A DNA stretch of 64,000 nt from Bradyrhizobium manausense. Its GTDB lineage: Bacteria; Pseudomonadota; Alphaproteobacteria; Rhizobiales; Xanthobacteraceae. Both the position numbers and the translations under genes were made by a program. Under the pieces are notes generated by a model. That model worked only from the letters and a program-made list of their open reading frames with translations. It searched no databases and was not told the origin of the DNA. The DNA lies in NCBI RefSeq assembly GCF_018129685.1, contig NZ_JAFCLG010000008.1, positions 248,001 through 312,000 on the forward strand. The letters are read 5' to 3'. Position 1 is the first letter of the stretch, and every line of letters begins with the position of its first letter. Positions 17,534 through 28,528 of the stretch are shown one piece after another.

Positions 17534-19081
17534 GTGGGGTCCGTCTTGAATTCTCGTTCGCTTGCTCGCGCGGTCTTGGCTTCGGTTGCGCTTGCCGCCA
17601 GCATTGTGCTCGCAGGCTGCGATACCGATCAGGTGTCGCTCGCGACCAACGCCAAGGCCAACCAGCCGGTCCCGCCGAAGCTCGTCGCTGCGATGGGCGA
17701 GAAGGACATGGATCTGAATTCGCCGATCCTGATCCGCCTGTTCAAGCAGGAAGCCGAGCTCGAAATCTGGAAGCAGACCCGCTCCGGCCAGTTCGCGCTG
17801 CTCAAGACCTATCCGATCTGCCGCTGGTCGGGCGATCTCGGTCCGAAGGTGCGCGAAGGCGACCGCCAGGCGCCGGAAGGATTCTACTCGATCAATCCGA
17901 GCCAGATGAATCCGCAGTCGGCCTACTACCTCTCGTTCAACACCGGCTTCCCGAACGCATTCGACAAGGCGCTCGGCCGCACCGGCTCGCAGCTGATGGT
18001 GCATGGCGATTGTTCGTCGCGCGGCTGCTACGCGATGACGGACGAGCAGATCGCGGAGATCTATTCGCTGGGGCGCGAGTCCTTCTTCGGCGGCCAGAAG
18101 GCGTTCCAATTCCAGGCCTATCCGTTCCGGATGACACCGGTGAACATGGCCAAGCACCGCAACAATCCGAACATGGCCTTCTGGAAGATGATCAAGGAAG
18201 GCTATGATCATTTCGAGGTGACGCGGCAGGAGCCGAAGGTCGACTTCTGCGAAAAGAAGTACGTGTTCGACGCGGCGAAAGCGCCCGACGCCAAGCGCGA
18301 GCCCGTGTTCGACGCGTCGGCGAAGTGCCCGGCCTATGTGATCCCCGAGGAGATCGCCAGCGCCGTCGCCGAAAAGCAGCAGCGCGACGAAGCCGAGTAC
18401 AACAAGCTCGTCGCCAGGGGCACGCCGGTGGCGCGCATGAACACCGGCATCGACGGCGGCATGAACAAGATCTTCGCCTCCAAGATTCCGGAAGGCTCGA
18501 CCGGCCTGTCGGAAGGCGCCGAAGGCAATACGCTGCAGATGCTGGCGATGTCGAAGGCACCGGGCACGATCCCCGGTACCGTCAATCCGCCGAAGCCGAA
18601 CCTCGAGCCGGTCGCCTCCGCGCCGCAGGAAGAGCCGGTCGTGGCCGTCGCTGCGCCCGCGACCAACACCCGCGTCGCATCCGTCGCGCCCGCCGAAAAG
18701 TCCGGCAGCTTCTTCTCGAACCTCGGCCGCAAGATGGGCCTGAGCACCGCCGACACGACGGCGACCACACCGCCGCCGCAAGTGACCGCGTCGGTGACCC
18801 CGGCCCCCGCGACCACTCCTCCGACCGCAGCCTCCAGGCTGAAGGCCGCAGTGACGCGCTTCGTGCCGGGCCACGACAAGTCCAAGGATAATGCCGTCGC
18901 AACCGCAAAGCCGGCCGAGCCGGCAAAGCCCGCCGAGACCAAGGTCGCGGCGACGCGGCCCGCGCTGAAGCCGTCGGTGAACGATGGCGATGCGACGAGC
19001 AGCGGCGGTGGCCAGCTTGCCGGCGCCGCGCCGGTGATGTCGTCGAACTCGTTCGACAGCCGCTTTGGTGCGATGAAGTAA
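17534..19081 (+). CDS. L,D-transpeptidase (YkuD family) lipoprotein
   Basis: 515 residues from the GTG at 17534 (a TTG at 17546 is an alternative). A lipoprotein signal ends in the lipobox LAGC with Cys29. A YkuD domain spans about 60-175 with the catalytic HGDCSSRGCYAM (His157, Cys165), expected to make 3-3 peptidoglycan crosslinks or attach proteins to peptidoglycan in the periplasm. The C-terminal 170 residues are low-complexity Ala/Pro/Thr/Lys, probably a wall-spanning linker. It stands alone between accA and the response regulator. Confidence 0.87.
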   Translation: MGSVLNSRSLARAVLASVALAASIVLAGCDTDQVSLATNAKANQPVPPKLVAAMGEKDMDLNSPILIRLFKQEAELEIWKQTRSGQFALLKTYPICRWSGDLGPKVREGDRQAPEGFYSINPSQMNPQSAYYLSFNTGFPNAFDKALGRTGSQLMVHGDCSSRGCYAMTDEQIAEIYSLGRESFFGGQKAFQFQAYPFRMTPVNMAKHRNNPNMAFWKMIKEGYDHFEVTRQEPKVDFCEKKYVFDAAKAPDAKREPVFDASAKCPAYVIPEEIASAVAEKQQRDEAEYNKLVARGTPVARMNTGIDGGMNKIFASKIPEGSTGLSEGAEGNTLQMLAMSKAPGTIPGTVNPPKPNLEPVASAPQEEPVVAVAAPATNTRVASVAPAEKSGSFFSNLGRKMGLSTADTTATTPPPQVTASVTPAPATTPPTAASRLKAAVTRFVPGHDKSKDNAVATAKPAEPAKPAETKVAATRPALKPSVNDGDATSSGGGQLAGAAPVMSSNSFDSRFGAMK

Positions 19082-19097
19082 GGGCCTACGGCTCGCG

Positions 19098-19193
19098 GTG
19101 GATCAGGAAGAAAACATCCTGGAGAGCTACGGCGACAAGTCGACGAGCGAATTGAAGCGGCTGCTGGAGAGCTTGACCGACAGCTTGAATTGA
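19098..19193 (+). CDS. Possible small protein, 31 residues
   Basis: GTG at 19098 opens 31 codons ending in TGA at 19193. About 26 of 31 third positions are G or C, like real genes here, and the product is acidic and helical (EENILESYGDKS, SELKRLLESLTDSLN). No clear ribosome site is seen, and it starts 17 bases after the L,D-transpeptidase stop, with which it could be co-transcribed. It could be chance; conservation in relatives would decide. Confidence 0.35.
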   Translation: MDQEENILESYGDKSTSELKRLLESLTDSLN

Positions 19194-19251
19194 GGCCCTG
19201 CGTCGGAGCGTTGCGGAACTGCCGGGAGCCGTTCGATCGCGTTCGCAAAGC

Positions 19252-19276
19252 GGAACAAAAAGGGGAACCGTTCGTT
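19252..19276 (+). promoter_or_regulatory. EcfG-type (general stress sigma) promoter
   Basis: GGAAC (19252-19256), a 16-base spacer and CGTT (19273-19276) match the alphaproteobacterial EcfG consensus GGAAC-N16/17-CGTT. It lies 80 bases before the response-regulator ATG on the same strand. Confidence 0.7.
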
Positions 19277-19356
19277 ATTTTCGTGTTGATGCGGCCGTGG
19301 AGCAGGATATCCGCAGAGCCGGTCCATATCTGGTTCGAGCCACCCACGGGTCGCGA

Positions 19357-19782
19357 ATGACACCCTCCGTATTGATTGTCGAAGACGAAATTTTCGTCGC
19401 CAGCGATATTGCGCGCATCCTGGAGGATGCGGGGTATCGCGTCGCCGCAATCGCGGCGGATCGCAAGGAGGCCCTGGAAGCGGGGCCGAAAGCGCAGATC
19501 GCCCTGGTTGACGTCAATCTGCGAGACGGCTCGACGGGTCCGCAGATCGCGCTCGACCTGTCGCGGACATATGGCACCAAGATCGTCTACGTCACCGCAA
19601 ATCCGACTCAAATTGCGCCGCGGGCGGAGACCGCGATCGGTTTCATCCGCAAACCTTTTAGCGATGACGCGATCCTGACCGCGGTTCATCGCGCCGCTGG
19701 CGAGGTGGCCCAGCCGCGCTCCACCGATGTCACGTTTTTTGCGATAGCGGACGACGACTCATCGAGGCCTTTGGAATCCTAG
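19357..19782 (+). CDS. Single-domain response regulator
   Basis: 141 residues: one receiver domain and a short tail, no output domain. Acidic pair Glu9/Asp10, phosphoacceptor Asp52 (LVDVNLRDG), Thr80 (YVTANP) and Lys99 (IRKPF) are all present. Lone receivers paired with HWE kinases act in the PhyR/NepR/EcfG general stress network of alphaproteobacteria; the EcfG-type promoter upstream supports that placing. The frame extends upstream, but the ATG at 19357 gives the canonical receiver start. Its last 53 bases overlap the 3' end of the convergent kinase gene. The likely partner is that kinase; pairing is inferred. Confidence 0.9.
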   Translation: MTPSVLIVEDEIFVASDIARILEDAGYRVAAIAADRKEALEAGPKAQIALVDVNLRDGSTGPQIALDLSRTYGTKIVYVTANPTQIAPRAETAIGFIRKPFSDDAILTAVHRAAGEVAQPRSTDVTFFAIADDDSSRPLES

Positions 19783-21295
19783 CCTCGGCCTGAAGGCCAC
19801 CGGGATTCCAGGTGTAGGCAATGGTCCCGCCGAGCTGGTTCGCAATGCTCAAGGCGATCAATCGGGAGCCAAAACCTTCCACAGCCGGCGCCGCATCGAC
19901 CTGCGGACCGCCGCTTTCCGTCCACGCGATCACCAAGTCATCGTCCAACTCGTTGACGTCGATGACGACGCGCCCCTCCGGCGCGGAGAGCGCGCCGTAT
20001 TTCGCAGCATTGGTTGCCAGTTCGTGGAAGGACAGCGCCAGCGGCGTCGCCGAGCGATCATCGATGGGGAAATCTCCGCCAGCGATCATCACTCGCTGCG
20101 CCTCCGATTGATAAGCCGAGAGGAGCTGATCGAGAAGGCCCCTCAGCGTCGCCTGCGTTGCGGTCGGTTGCGAGCGGGCACTGTGCGGACGGACAAAGTC
20201 GTGCGCCTTGCCCAGCGACATTATGCGCGAGCGTAGCTCGTCCGCCAGACCCTTGAGCTCCGGATGCGTCCGCGTCGACAGGCCGATCAGCCCGTTGACG
20301 ACCGAGAAGATGTTCTTGATGCGGTGGCTCAGCTCTTGGCTGACTATCTCGCGTTGCTCCATCAGAAGCTTCTGCTCATGGATATCGGTGCAGGTGCCGA
20401 ACCAGCGAGTGATGTTGCCCTCGCGGTCCCGGATCGGCAGCGCGCGCCCCAGGGTCCAACGGTAGTTGCCCTCGGCGTTGCGCAGCCGATACTCGATCTC
20501 GTAAGGCTCGCCGGTCTGCAGTGAGTGCCGCCAGCGCTCCCAGGCCTTGCCCTGGTCGTCGGGGTGGAACATGCCGTTCCAGCCTTCGCCATCAGTGGAG
20601 CCCTCGGGAACCCCGGTGAATTCGTACCACCTCGCATTGTAGTAGTCATGATGCCCATCGGGCAGCGTCGACCACACCATCTGCGGCATGGTGTCAGCGA
20701 GTATGCGAAACTTCTGCTCGGTCTCCGTCAGCGCCTGCTTCGCGACCGCCTCGTTAGTCTGCTGGATCTTCGTCTTCCTGCGGTTGCCCATCGCCCCCAT
20801 GACCTGCGAGGCCATGAGGCGTAGTCCCTGCTGCTGCAGCTGCGTCAAGCCTGCTCTGGGCACACGATCGATGACGCAAAGCGAGCCGAGCGGAAAGCCG
20901 TCCTCAGTCACCAGCGGCGCGCCGGCGTAGAACCGGATGAACGGATCTCCTGTCACTAGGGGATTGTCGGCGAATCGCGGATCAAGGGTCGCATTGGGTA
21001 CGACCATCAGGTCGGCGCCCAGCATGGCATGCGCACAAAACGAGGATTCACGCGGCGTTTCGCACACATCGAGGCCCTGCTTGGCCACGAAGCGCTGCAT
21101 CGTGTCGCCTACGATGCTGACAAGACAGATCGGCGTCTCGCAGAGAGCTGCCGTAAAGGACGTGAGCTCGTCGAAGCTCGCCTCATCGACAAGGCCATCG
21201 AGATCGTGCGCCTCAAGGATTTCGGACCTGGACGGCGGGGAATTGTTTGTAGAACTCATGAACGGTCTTAAGCCTGGCGCCAGCGCATCCATCAT
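19730..21295 (-). CDS. HWE-family sensor histidine kinase with GAF and PAS domains
   Basis: 521 residues, no membrane segment, so cytoplasmic. GAF-like sensor (about 30-170, with ESSFCAHAMLG and RFYAGAPL), PAS with PAC (about 195-305, MVWSTLPDG and EYRLRNAEGNYRW), then an HWE/HisKA_2 dimerisation region with His324 in ELSHRIKNIFSVV, an N-box FHELATNAAKYGAL, and the WTE of the HWE class. Met13 (21259) is an alternative start. The GAF resembles those in light/redox-responsive kinases, but no chromophore cysteine can be assigned from sequence alone. Convergent and overlapping with the response regulator. Confidence 0.92.
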   Translation of the reverse strand: MMDALAPGLRPFMSSTNNSPPSRSEILEAHDLDGLVDEASFDELTSFTAALCETPICLVSIVGDTMQRFVAKQGLDVCETPRESSFCAHAMLGADLMVVPNATLDPRFADNPLVTGDPFIRFYAGAPLVTEDGFPLGSLCVIDRVPRAGLTQLQQQGLRLMASQVMGAMGNRRKTKIQQTNEAVAKQALTETEQKFRILADTMPQMVWSTLPDGHHDYYNARWYEFTGVPEGSTDGEGWNGMFHPDDQGKAWERWRHSLQTGEPYEIEYRLRNAEGNYRWTLGRALPIRDREGNITRWFGTCTDIHEQKLLMEQREIVSQELSHRIKNIFSVVNGLIGLSTRTHPELKGLADELRSRIMSLGKAHDFVRPHSARSQPTATQATLRGLLDQLLSAYQSEAQRVMIAGGDFPIDDRSATPLALSFHELATNAAKYGALSAPEGRVVIDVNELDDDLVIAWTESGGPQVDAAPAVEGFGSRLIALSIANQLGGTIAYTWNPGGLQAEARIPKASMSRRPLSQKT

Positions 21296-21519
21296 CGAGC
21301 GACATCGTCGCGCGGCGTTGTGGCGACCTCCCCACGTTAGGCTGTCCCGAATGCATTCCCTACTCGAAGGGCCAGACAGCGGCGGACGACATTGTCCTTC
21401 TCTGCGGGGCGAGCGTTGCCCAGCAAAGTCACGACCTAGATAACAACATTTGTTACAGAGAGTTCCGCCAATGTCCGCAGCGCCATCGCGGCGCTGGCGA
21501 TGGAACGACGCAAGCGCCA

Positions 21520-21543
21520 GCCGGCCGGCGCGCGTCGGCCGGC
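21520..21543. terminator. GC-rich hairpin after secA
   Basis: GCCGGCCG, eight-base loop, CGGCCGGC gives an eight-pair stem seven bases beyond the secA stop. There is no U-run in the secA direction; four T follow on the plus strand. It may end secA transcription, though not as a classic intrinsic terminator. Confidence 0.4.
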
Positions 21544-21550
21544 CTTTTCG

Positions 21551-24391
<2,841 letters not shown>

Positions 24392-24743
24392 GACCAGTTC
24401 CTGTGTTCGCGAATTAACCGCGTTGCAGCCAGTGGGTTGTCGCCCACTTGCCTATCAACTCACCGTGACGCCACGTGGTGTCAGTTCCCGACTGCGGGGT
24501 CATCCGCCATATGGGTGGGAATTGGGCAAGTCAGGGTTCAACGGCCAAAAACGCAGCAAAATAAACGCCATCGCCATGGACGCGACCCGGCAGAGATATG
24601 GCCGGCCCATAGCCTTGTCAACGGCGGCCAATGTCGCCGTAAATTCATCATTTTGACAGACTTTTCGCGTTGCCAAGCCCCCCTGAGTTGGGCGAGTGTC
24701 CGCCCCGCTCGAGCAGCCCCCTGCTTCAACAAAAGGATTTTCC
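24392..24743. other. 352-base divergent intergenic region between secA and a parvulin gene
   Basis: No gene is supported here. It contains a hairpin AGTGGG/CCCACT (24431-24448) and a 16-base near-palindrome GACGCCACGTGGTGTC (24467-24482, one mismatch) that could bind a dimeric regulator. TTGACA at 24653 has no convincing -10 element. The two promoters must lie within this stretch. Confidence 0.5.
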
Positions 24744-25682
24744 ATGACCACCTCGTTCCCGGTAACCACCGGCCTGCGTTTCCGCCATGCGTCCGCCCTT
24801 GCTGGAGGCCTGGCCCTGGCGCTGACCCTGGCCTTCGCGGGCCCGCTCCGGGCGGCCGATGATCCGGTCCTGGCGAAGGTCAATGGCGCCGAGATCAAAA
24901 AGAGCGACGTCACCATGGCCGAGGAAGAGCTTGGACCGAGCCTCGCGCAGATGGATCCGGCCACCAAGGACCAGAACGTCCTGTCGTTCCTGATCGACAT
25001 GAAGATCGTGTCCAAGGCCGCCGAGGACAAGAAGGTCGCGGACGGCGAGGAATTCAAGAAGCGGATGGCGTTCGCCCGCAACCGCCTGCTGATGGACAGC
25101 CTGCTGGCCCAAGAAGGCAAGGCGGCCACCACCGACGACGCCATGAAGAAGGTCTATGAGGAGGCCTCCAAGCAGATCACCGGCGAGCAGGAAGTGCGCG
25201 CCCGCCACATCCTGGTCGAGACCGAGGACGAGGCCAAGGCGGTGAAGGCCGAGCTCGACAAGGGCGCCGATTTCGCCGAGCTCGCCAAGAAGAAGTCCAA
25301 GGACCCGGGCTCGGCCGACGGCGGCGACCTCGGCTTCTTCACCAAGGAACAGATGGTGCCGGAATTCTCGGCCGTCGCGTTCGCGCTGGAGCCGGGCAAG
25401 ATCTCCGACCCCGTGAAGTCCCAGTTCGGCTGGCACGTCATCAAGGTCGAGGAAAAGCGCAACCGCAAGGCGCCGGAGTTCGACCAGGTCAAGCCCCAGA
25501 TCGAGCAGTACGTCACCCGCAAGGCCCAGGCCGATTACGTCGCCAAGCTCCGTACCGAAGCCAAGGTCGAGCGGCTGGATCAGCCGGCAGCGGACGCCGC
25601 GAAGGATGCCAAGCCTGCGGACGCAAAGCCCGCCGATGCGAAGCCTGCCGACAGCAAGATGGCGCCTCCGGCCAAGAAGTAA
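24744..25682 (+). CDS. Periplasmic peptidyl-prolyl isomerase, parvulin (PpiC/SurA-like)
   Basis: 312 residues. Start at 24744 has AAAGGA upstream and yields a Sec signal peptide (cut near residue 36, LRAAD). A SurA-N-like helical region (about 45-140) precedes a rotamase domain (about 150-240) with ARHILVETEDEA, GGDLGFF and FGWHVIKVEE. It should help fold exported proteins, which suits its place divergent from secA. The tail is a short repeat of Ala-Lys-Pro-Ala-Asp units, Lys/Asp-rich and likely disordered. Confidence 0.92.
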   Translation: MTTSFPVTTGLRFRHASALAGGLALALTLAFAGPLRAADDPVLAKVNGAEIKKSDVTMAEEELGPSLAQMDPATKDQNVLSFLIDMKIVSKAAEDKKVADGEEFKKRMAFARNRLLMDSLLAQEGKAATTDDAMKKVYEEASKQITGEQEVRARHILVETEDEAKAVKAELDKGADFAELAKKKSKDPGSADGGDLGFFTKEQMVPEFSAVAFALEPGKISDPVKSQFGWHVIKVEEKRNRKAPEFDQVKPQIEQYVTRKAQADYVAKLRTEAKVERLDQPAADAAKDAKPADAKPADAKPADSKMAPPAKK

Positions 25683-25730
25683 GAATTCGCTGTCACTTCG
25701 GCGACGCGAAGAGTATTTAAGCCTACCTGA

Positions 25731-25761
25731 TGCCCGGCCCCGCAAAGAGGGGCCGGGCATC
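25731..25761. terminator. Strong hairpin between the parvulin gene and argJ
   Basis: ATGCCCGGCCCC, loop GCAAAGA, GGGGCCGGGCAT: a perfect 12-pair stem 48 bases after the parvulin stop and 32 bases before argJ. No U-run follows. It probably limits read-through into argJ or protects the upstream mRNA end. Confidence 0.6.
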
Positions 25762-25793
25762 TGCATGTCCAGACCTCACCAAGGCACCCCGCG

Positions 25794-27035
25794 ATGTCCT
25801 CCTCCGTCTCCCCCCTCGCCCCCAAGAACGTTCCTGACATGCCCGTGATCGCGGGCGTCCGTCTTGCGACGGCCGAGGCCGGCATCCGCTACAAGAACCG
25901 CACCGACGTGCTGCTGGCGATCATGGACAAGGGCACGGCGGTGGCCGGCGTCTTCACCAAGTCGAAGTGCCCCTCCGCGCCGGTCGAATGGTGCCGTGCG
26001 AAGCTGAAGGGCGGCAAGGCCCGCGCGCTCGTCGTCAATTCCGGCAATGCCAATGCCTTCACCGGCAAGACCGGCCGCAGCTCGACCGCACTGACCGCGA
26101 AAATCGCGGCCAAGGCCGTCGGCTGCAGCGAGAGCGAGATCTTCCTGGCCTCCACCGGCGTGATCGGCGAGCCGCTGGACGCGACCAAGTTCGACGGCGT
26201 GCTGGGGCGCCTGGCCGAGACGGCGGAAGCCGGTGACTATCTCGCCGCCGCCAAGGCGATCATGACCACCGACACCTTCCCCAAGGTCGCGACTGCAACC
26301 GTCAAGCTCGGCAAGGCAAAGGTGACCATCAACGGCATGGCCAAGGGCGCCGGCATGATCGCCCCCGACATGGCGACGATGCTGTCCTTCATCTTCACCG
26401 ACGCGCCGATCGCGCCCGCCGCGCTCCAAGCGCTGCTCAAGGCCGGCGTCGCGGACACGTTCAATGCGGTGACGATCGACGGCGACACCTCGACCTCGGA
26501 CACGCTGCTGGCGTTCGCCACGGGCGCGGCCGCCAAGCATGGCGCGCCCAAGATCAGCCGCGCCAGCGATCCGCGCCTGAAGGCCTTCACCAAGGCGTTC
26601 AACCAGATCCTCGCCAATCTCTCCGAGCAGGTCGCCCGCGACGGGGAAGGCGCGCGCAAGCTGGTCGAAATCACGGTCGAGGGCGCCAAGACCAAGGCGT
26701 CCGCACGCAGAATCGCGATGTCGATCGCCAATTCGCCGCTGGTGAAGACCGCGATCGCCGGCGAGGACGCCAATTGGGGCCGCGTGGTGATGGCGGTCGG
26801 CAAGGCCGGCGAGCCGGCCGATCGCGACAAGCTCTCGATCTCCTTCAACGGCATCCGCGTCGCCAAGAGCGGCGCGCGCGATCCGTCCTATGACGAGGCG
26901 CAAGTGTCGGAAGCGATGAAGGCTCCGCAGATCGCTATTCTGGTCTCGCTCGGCCTCGGCAAGGGCCGCGACCGTGTGCTGACCTGCGACCTCACCAAGG
27001 AATATGTCGCGATCAACGGGGATTACCGGTCCTAG
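25794..27035 (+). CDS. argJ: Bifunctional ornithine acetyltransferase / N-acetylglutamate synthase
   Basis: 413 residues. Moves acetyl from N-acetylornithine to glutamate in cyclic arginine synthesis. The proenzyme self-cleaves before Thr in the conserved KGAGMIAPDMATMLSF segment, where the Thr becomes the nucleophile; this is intact. Also present are VNSGNANAFTG and the C-terminal EDANWGR. The stop is three bases before mutT, so the two are co-transcribed. Confidence 0.97.
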   Translation: MSSSVSPLAPKNVPDMPVIAGVRLATAEAGIRYKNRTDVLLAIMDKGTAVAGVFTKSKCPSAPVEWCRAKLKGGKARALVVNSGNANAFTGKTGRSSTALTAKIAAKAVGCSESEIFLASTGVIGEPLDATKFDGVLGRLAETAEAGDYLAAAKAIMTTDTFPKVATATVKLGKAKVTINGMAKGAGMIAPDMATMLSFIFTDAPIAPAALQALLKAGVADTFNAVTIDGDTSTSDTLLAFATGAAAKHGAPKISRASDPRLKAFTKAFNQILANLSEQVARDGEGARKLVEITVEGAKTKASARRIAMSIANSPLVKTAIAGEDANWGRVVMAVGKAGEPADRDKLSISFNGIRVAKSGARDPSYDEAQVSEAMKAPQIAILVSLGLGKGRDRVLTCDLTKEYVAINGDYRS

Positions 27036-27038
27036 GAC

Positions 27039-27449
27039 ATGGCCGAGCTTAAGCTCACCCTCGTCGTGGCCTGCGCGCTCGTCGACGCCGACAAGCGCGT
27101 CCTGATCGCGCAGCGCCCCGAAGGCAAGGCGCTGGCCGGCCTCTGGGAGTTTCCCGGCGGCAAGTGTGAACCCGGCGAACGGCCGGAACAGAGCCTGATC
27201 CGCGAGCTGCGCGAGGAGCTCGGCATCACCGTCGCCGAGTCGTGCCTCGCGCCGCTGACTTTTGCGAGCTATGGCTACGAGACCTTTCATCTGTTGATGC
27301 CGCTCTATATCTGCCGGCGCTGGGAGGGCCTGGTCACGCCGCGCGAAGGCCAGACCCTGGCCTGGGTCCGCGCCAACAAGTTGCGCGACTATCCGATGCC
27401 CCCCGCGGACATTCCGCTGATCCCGCATTTGATTGATCTGTTGATGTGA
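27039..27449 (+). CDS. mutT: Nudix hydrolase, MutT-type (8-oxo-dGTP diphosphatase)
   Basis: 136 residues. A full Nudix box GX5EX7REUXEELG runs from GGKCEPGE to RELREELGI at about residues 37-60. The compact length and the late LAWVRANKLRDYPMPPAD segment fit the MutT/pyrophosphohydrolase group that cleans oxidised nucleotides. The fixed argJ-mutT pairing recalls other alphaproteobacteria. Convergent with the next gene across a dispersed repeat. Confidence 0.93.
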   Translation: MAELKLTLVVACALVDADKRVLIAQRPEGKALAGLWEFPGGKCEPGERPEQSLIRELREELGITVAESCLAPLTFASYGYETFHLLMPLYICRRWEGLVTPREGQTLAWVRANKLRDYPMPPADIPLIPHLIDLLM

Positions 27450-27460
27450 GGTCTCGGATC

Positions 27461-27539
27461 GTCATTCCGGGGCGCCCGAAGGGCGAACCCGGAATCTCGA
27501 GATTCCGGGTTCGATGCTGACGCATCGCCCCGGAATGAC
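27461..27539. repeat. Dispersed palindromic repeat, family C
   Basis: GTCATTCCGGGGCG ... CGCCCCGGAATGAC as outer arms, with inner ACCCGGAATC/GATTCCGGGT around a CTCGA centre. It lies between the convergent mutT and methyltransferase-like genes and probably ends both transcripts. Confidence 0.8.
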
Positions 27540-27550
27540 GTGCCCTTGGC

Positions 27551-28399
27551 TTACGTCTTCCCCGCCTTCTTCACCGCCTCCGCCAGGCTCGCTTTCGCCG
27601 AGCCCGGCTTCAACGGCTGCTGCTGGCTGGCATGCGGGGCCCAGCCGGACAGCCAGATGATGTCGAAGGTCGCGCGGATGCGCCCATCCGCATCGGCAAA
27701 ACGCTCGGCATAGATTTCGGCCATGCGCAGCAGTGTGTAACGCCGACTCGGCGTGCGCCGCCGCTCGATCAGCACGTTGGTCGCACCCATGCGGCGGAGA
27801 TCCTGCATCAGCGCGAACGCGTTGCGATAGCGCACCACGACGCGATCGACGTCGGTGACCGGCAGCGCAAAACCCGCCCGCTGCAACAGCGCGCCGATGT
27901 CTCTGAGATCAGCGAACGGCGCGACGCGCGGCGACACGCCGCCCTCGCATTCGGCCTCCGCCGCGGCGAAGGCCTGCCGCAGCTCGGTCAGGCTATCGCC
28001 GCCGATCATCGCGGCGAGCAACAGCCCATCCGGCTTCAGCGCACGGCGGATTTGCGCGAGCACGCCCGGCAGGTCGTTGACGAATTGCAGCGCCAGCGCC
28101 GAGACGACGAGATCGAGACTTTCGGGCGCAACGGGCAGTTTCTCCGCGCCCGCCGCATCGAGTGCGATCCGCTGAATAAAAGGCAATCGCGAGCGTAGTC
28201 CCGCGAGCCCCTCCCCGGGGGTCCACAGATCAGCCGGCGCTTGAAACTCCCGCATCACCGCCGCCAGCCGGTCAGACATGTCCTCCGCGACCCGGTCGAG
28301 CAGAAAAGTCACCTCGCCCAGCGCCTGCGCGCGAGCCTGCCGTGCGCGCAGCAACGCGCGATCGAACAGAGCGGGTGGAGTCTGCGGGGTCTGAGCCAT
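27551..28399 (-). CDS. Methyltransferase-like protein (NDUFAF5/BioC group) with degenerate SAM site
   Basis: 282 residues starting at MAQTPQTPP (28399). The layout (LFDRALLRARQARA start, LPVAPESLDLVVSALALQFVNDLPGVLAQIRRALKPDGLL-type core, late WAPHASQQQPLKPGSA) follows the NDUFAF5-like methyltransferases of alphaproteobacteria, whose mitochondrial relative hydroxylates an arginine in complex I. The glycine-rich motif I expected near residue 60 is replaced by ADLWTPGEGLAGL, so SAM binding may be altered or lost. It is divergent from the comF-type gene. The actual activity is unknown. Confidence 0.8.
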   Translation of the reverse strand: MAQTPQTPPALFDRALLRARQARAQALGEVTFLLDRVAEDMSDRLAAVMREFQAPADLWTPGEGLAGLRSRLPFIQRIALDAAGAEKLPVAPESLDLVVSALALQFVNDLPGVLAQIRRALKPDGLLLAAMIGGDSLTELRQAFAAAEAECEGGVSPRVAPFADLRDIGALLQRAGFALPVTDVDRVVVRYRNAFALMQDLRRMGATNVLIERRRTPSRRYTLLRMAEIYAERFADADGRIRATFDIIWLSGWAPHASQQQPLKPGSAKASLAEAVKKAGKT

Positions 28400-28528
28400 G
28401 CCGCTGGTTACGCCGATCACGACGGTTCTGGCAATCTCCTCTCTCGCGTCCCGGACGCGCCGCTGCGCTGCGTCCGGGGCACGAGAGTGCGGCTTGAGCC
28501 AACATGCACAGAACGCTAGCCTCTCCCC

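Noticed and set aside
24653..24681. Sigma70 promoter for the parvulin gene from TTGACA at 24653
   Set aside because: The expected -10 position reads AGCCCC; no acceptable hexamer is found.
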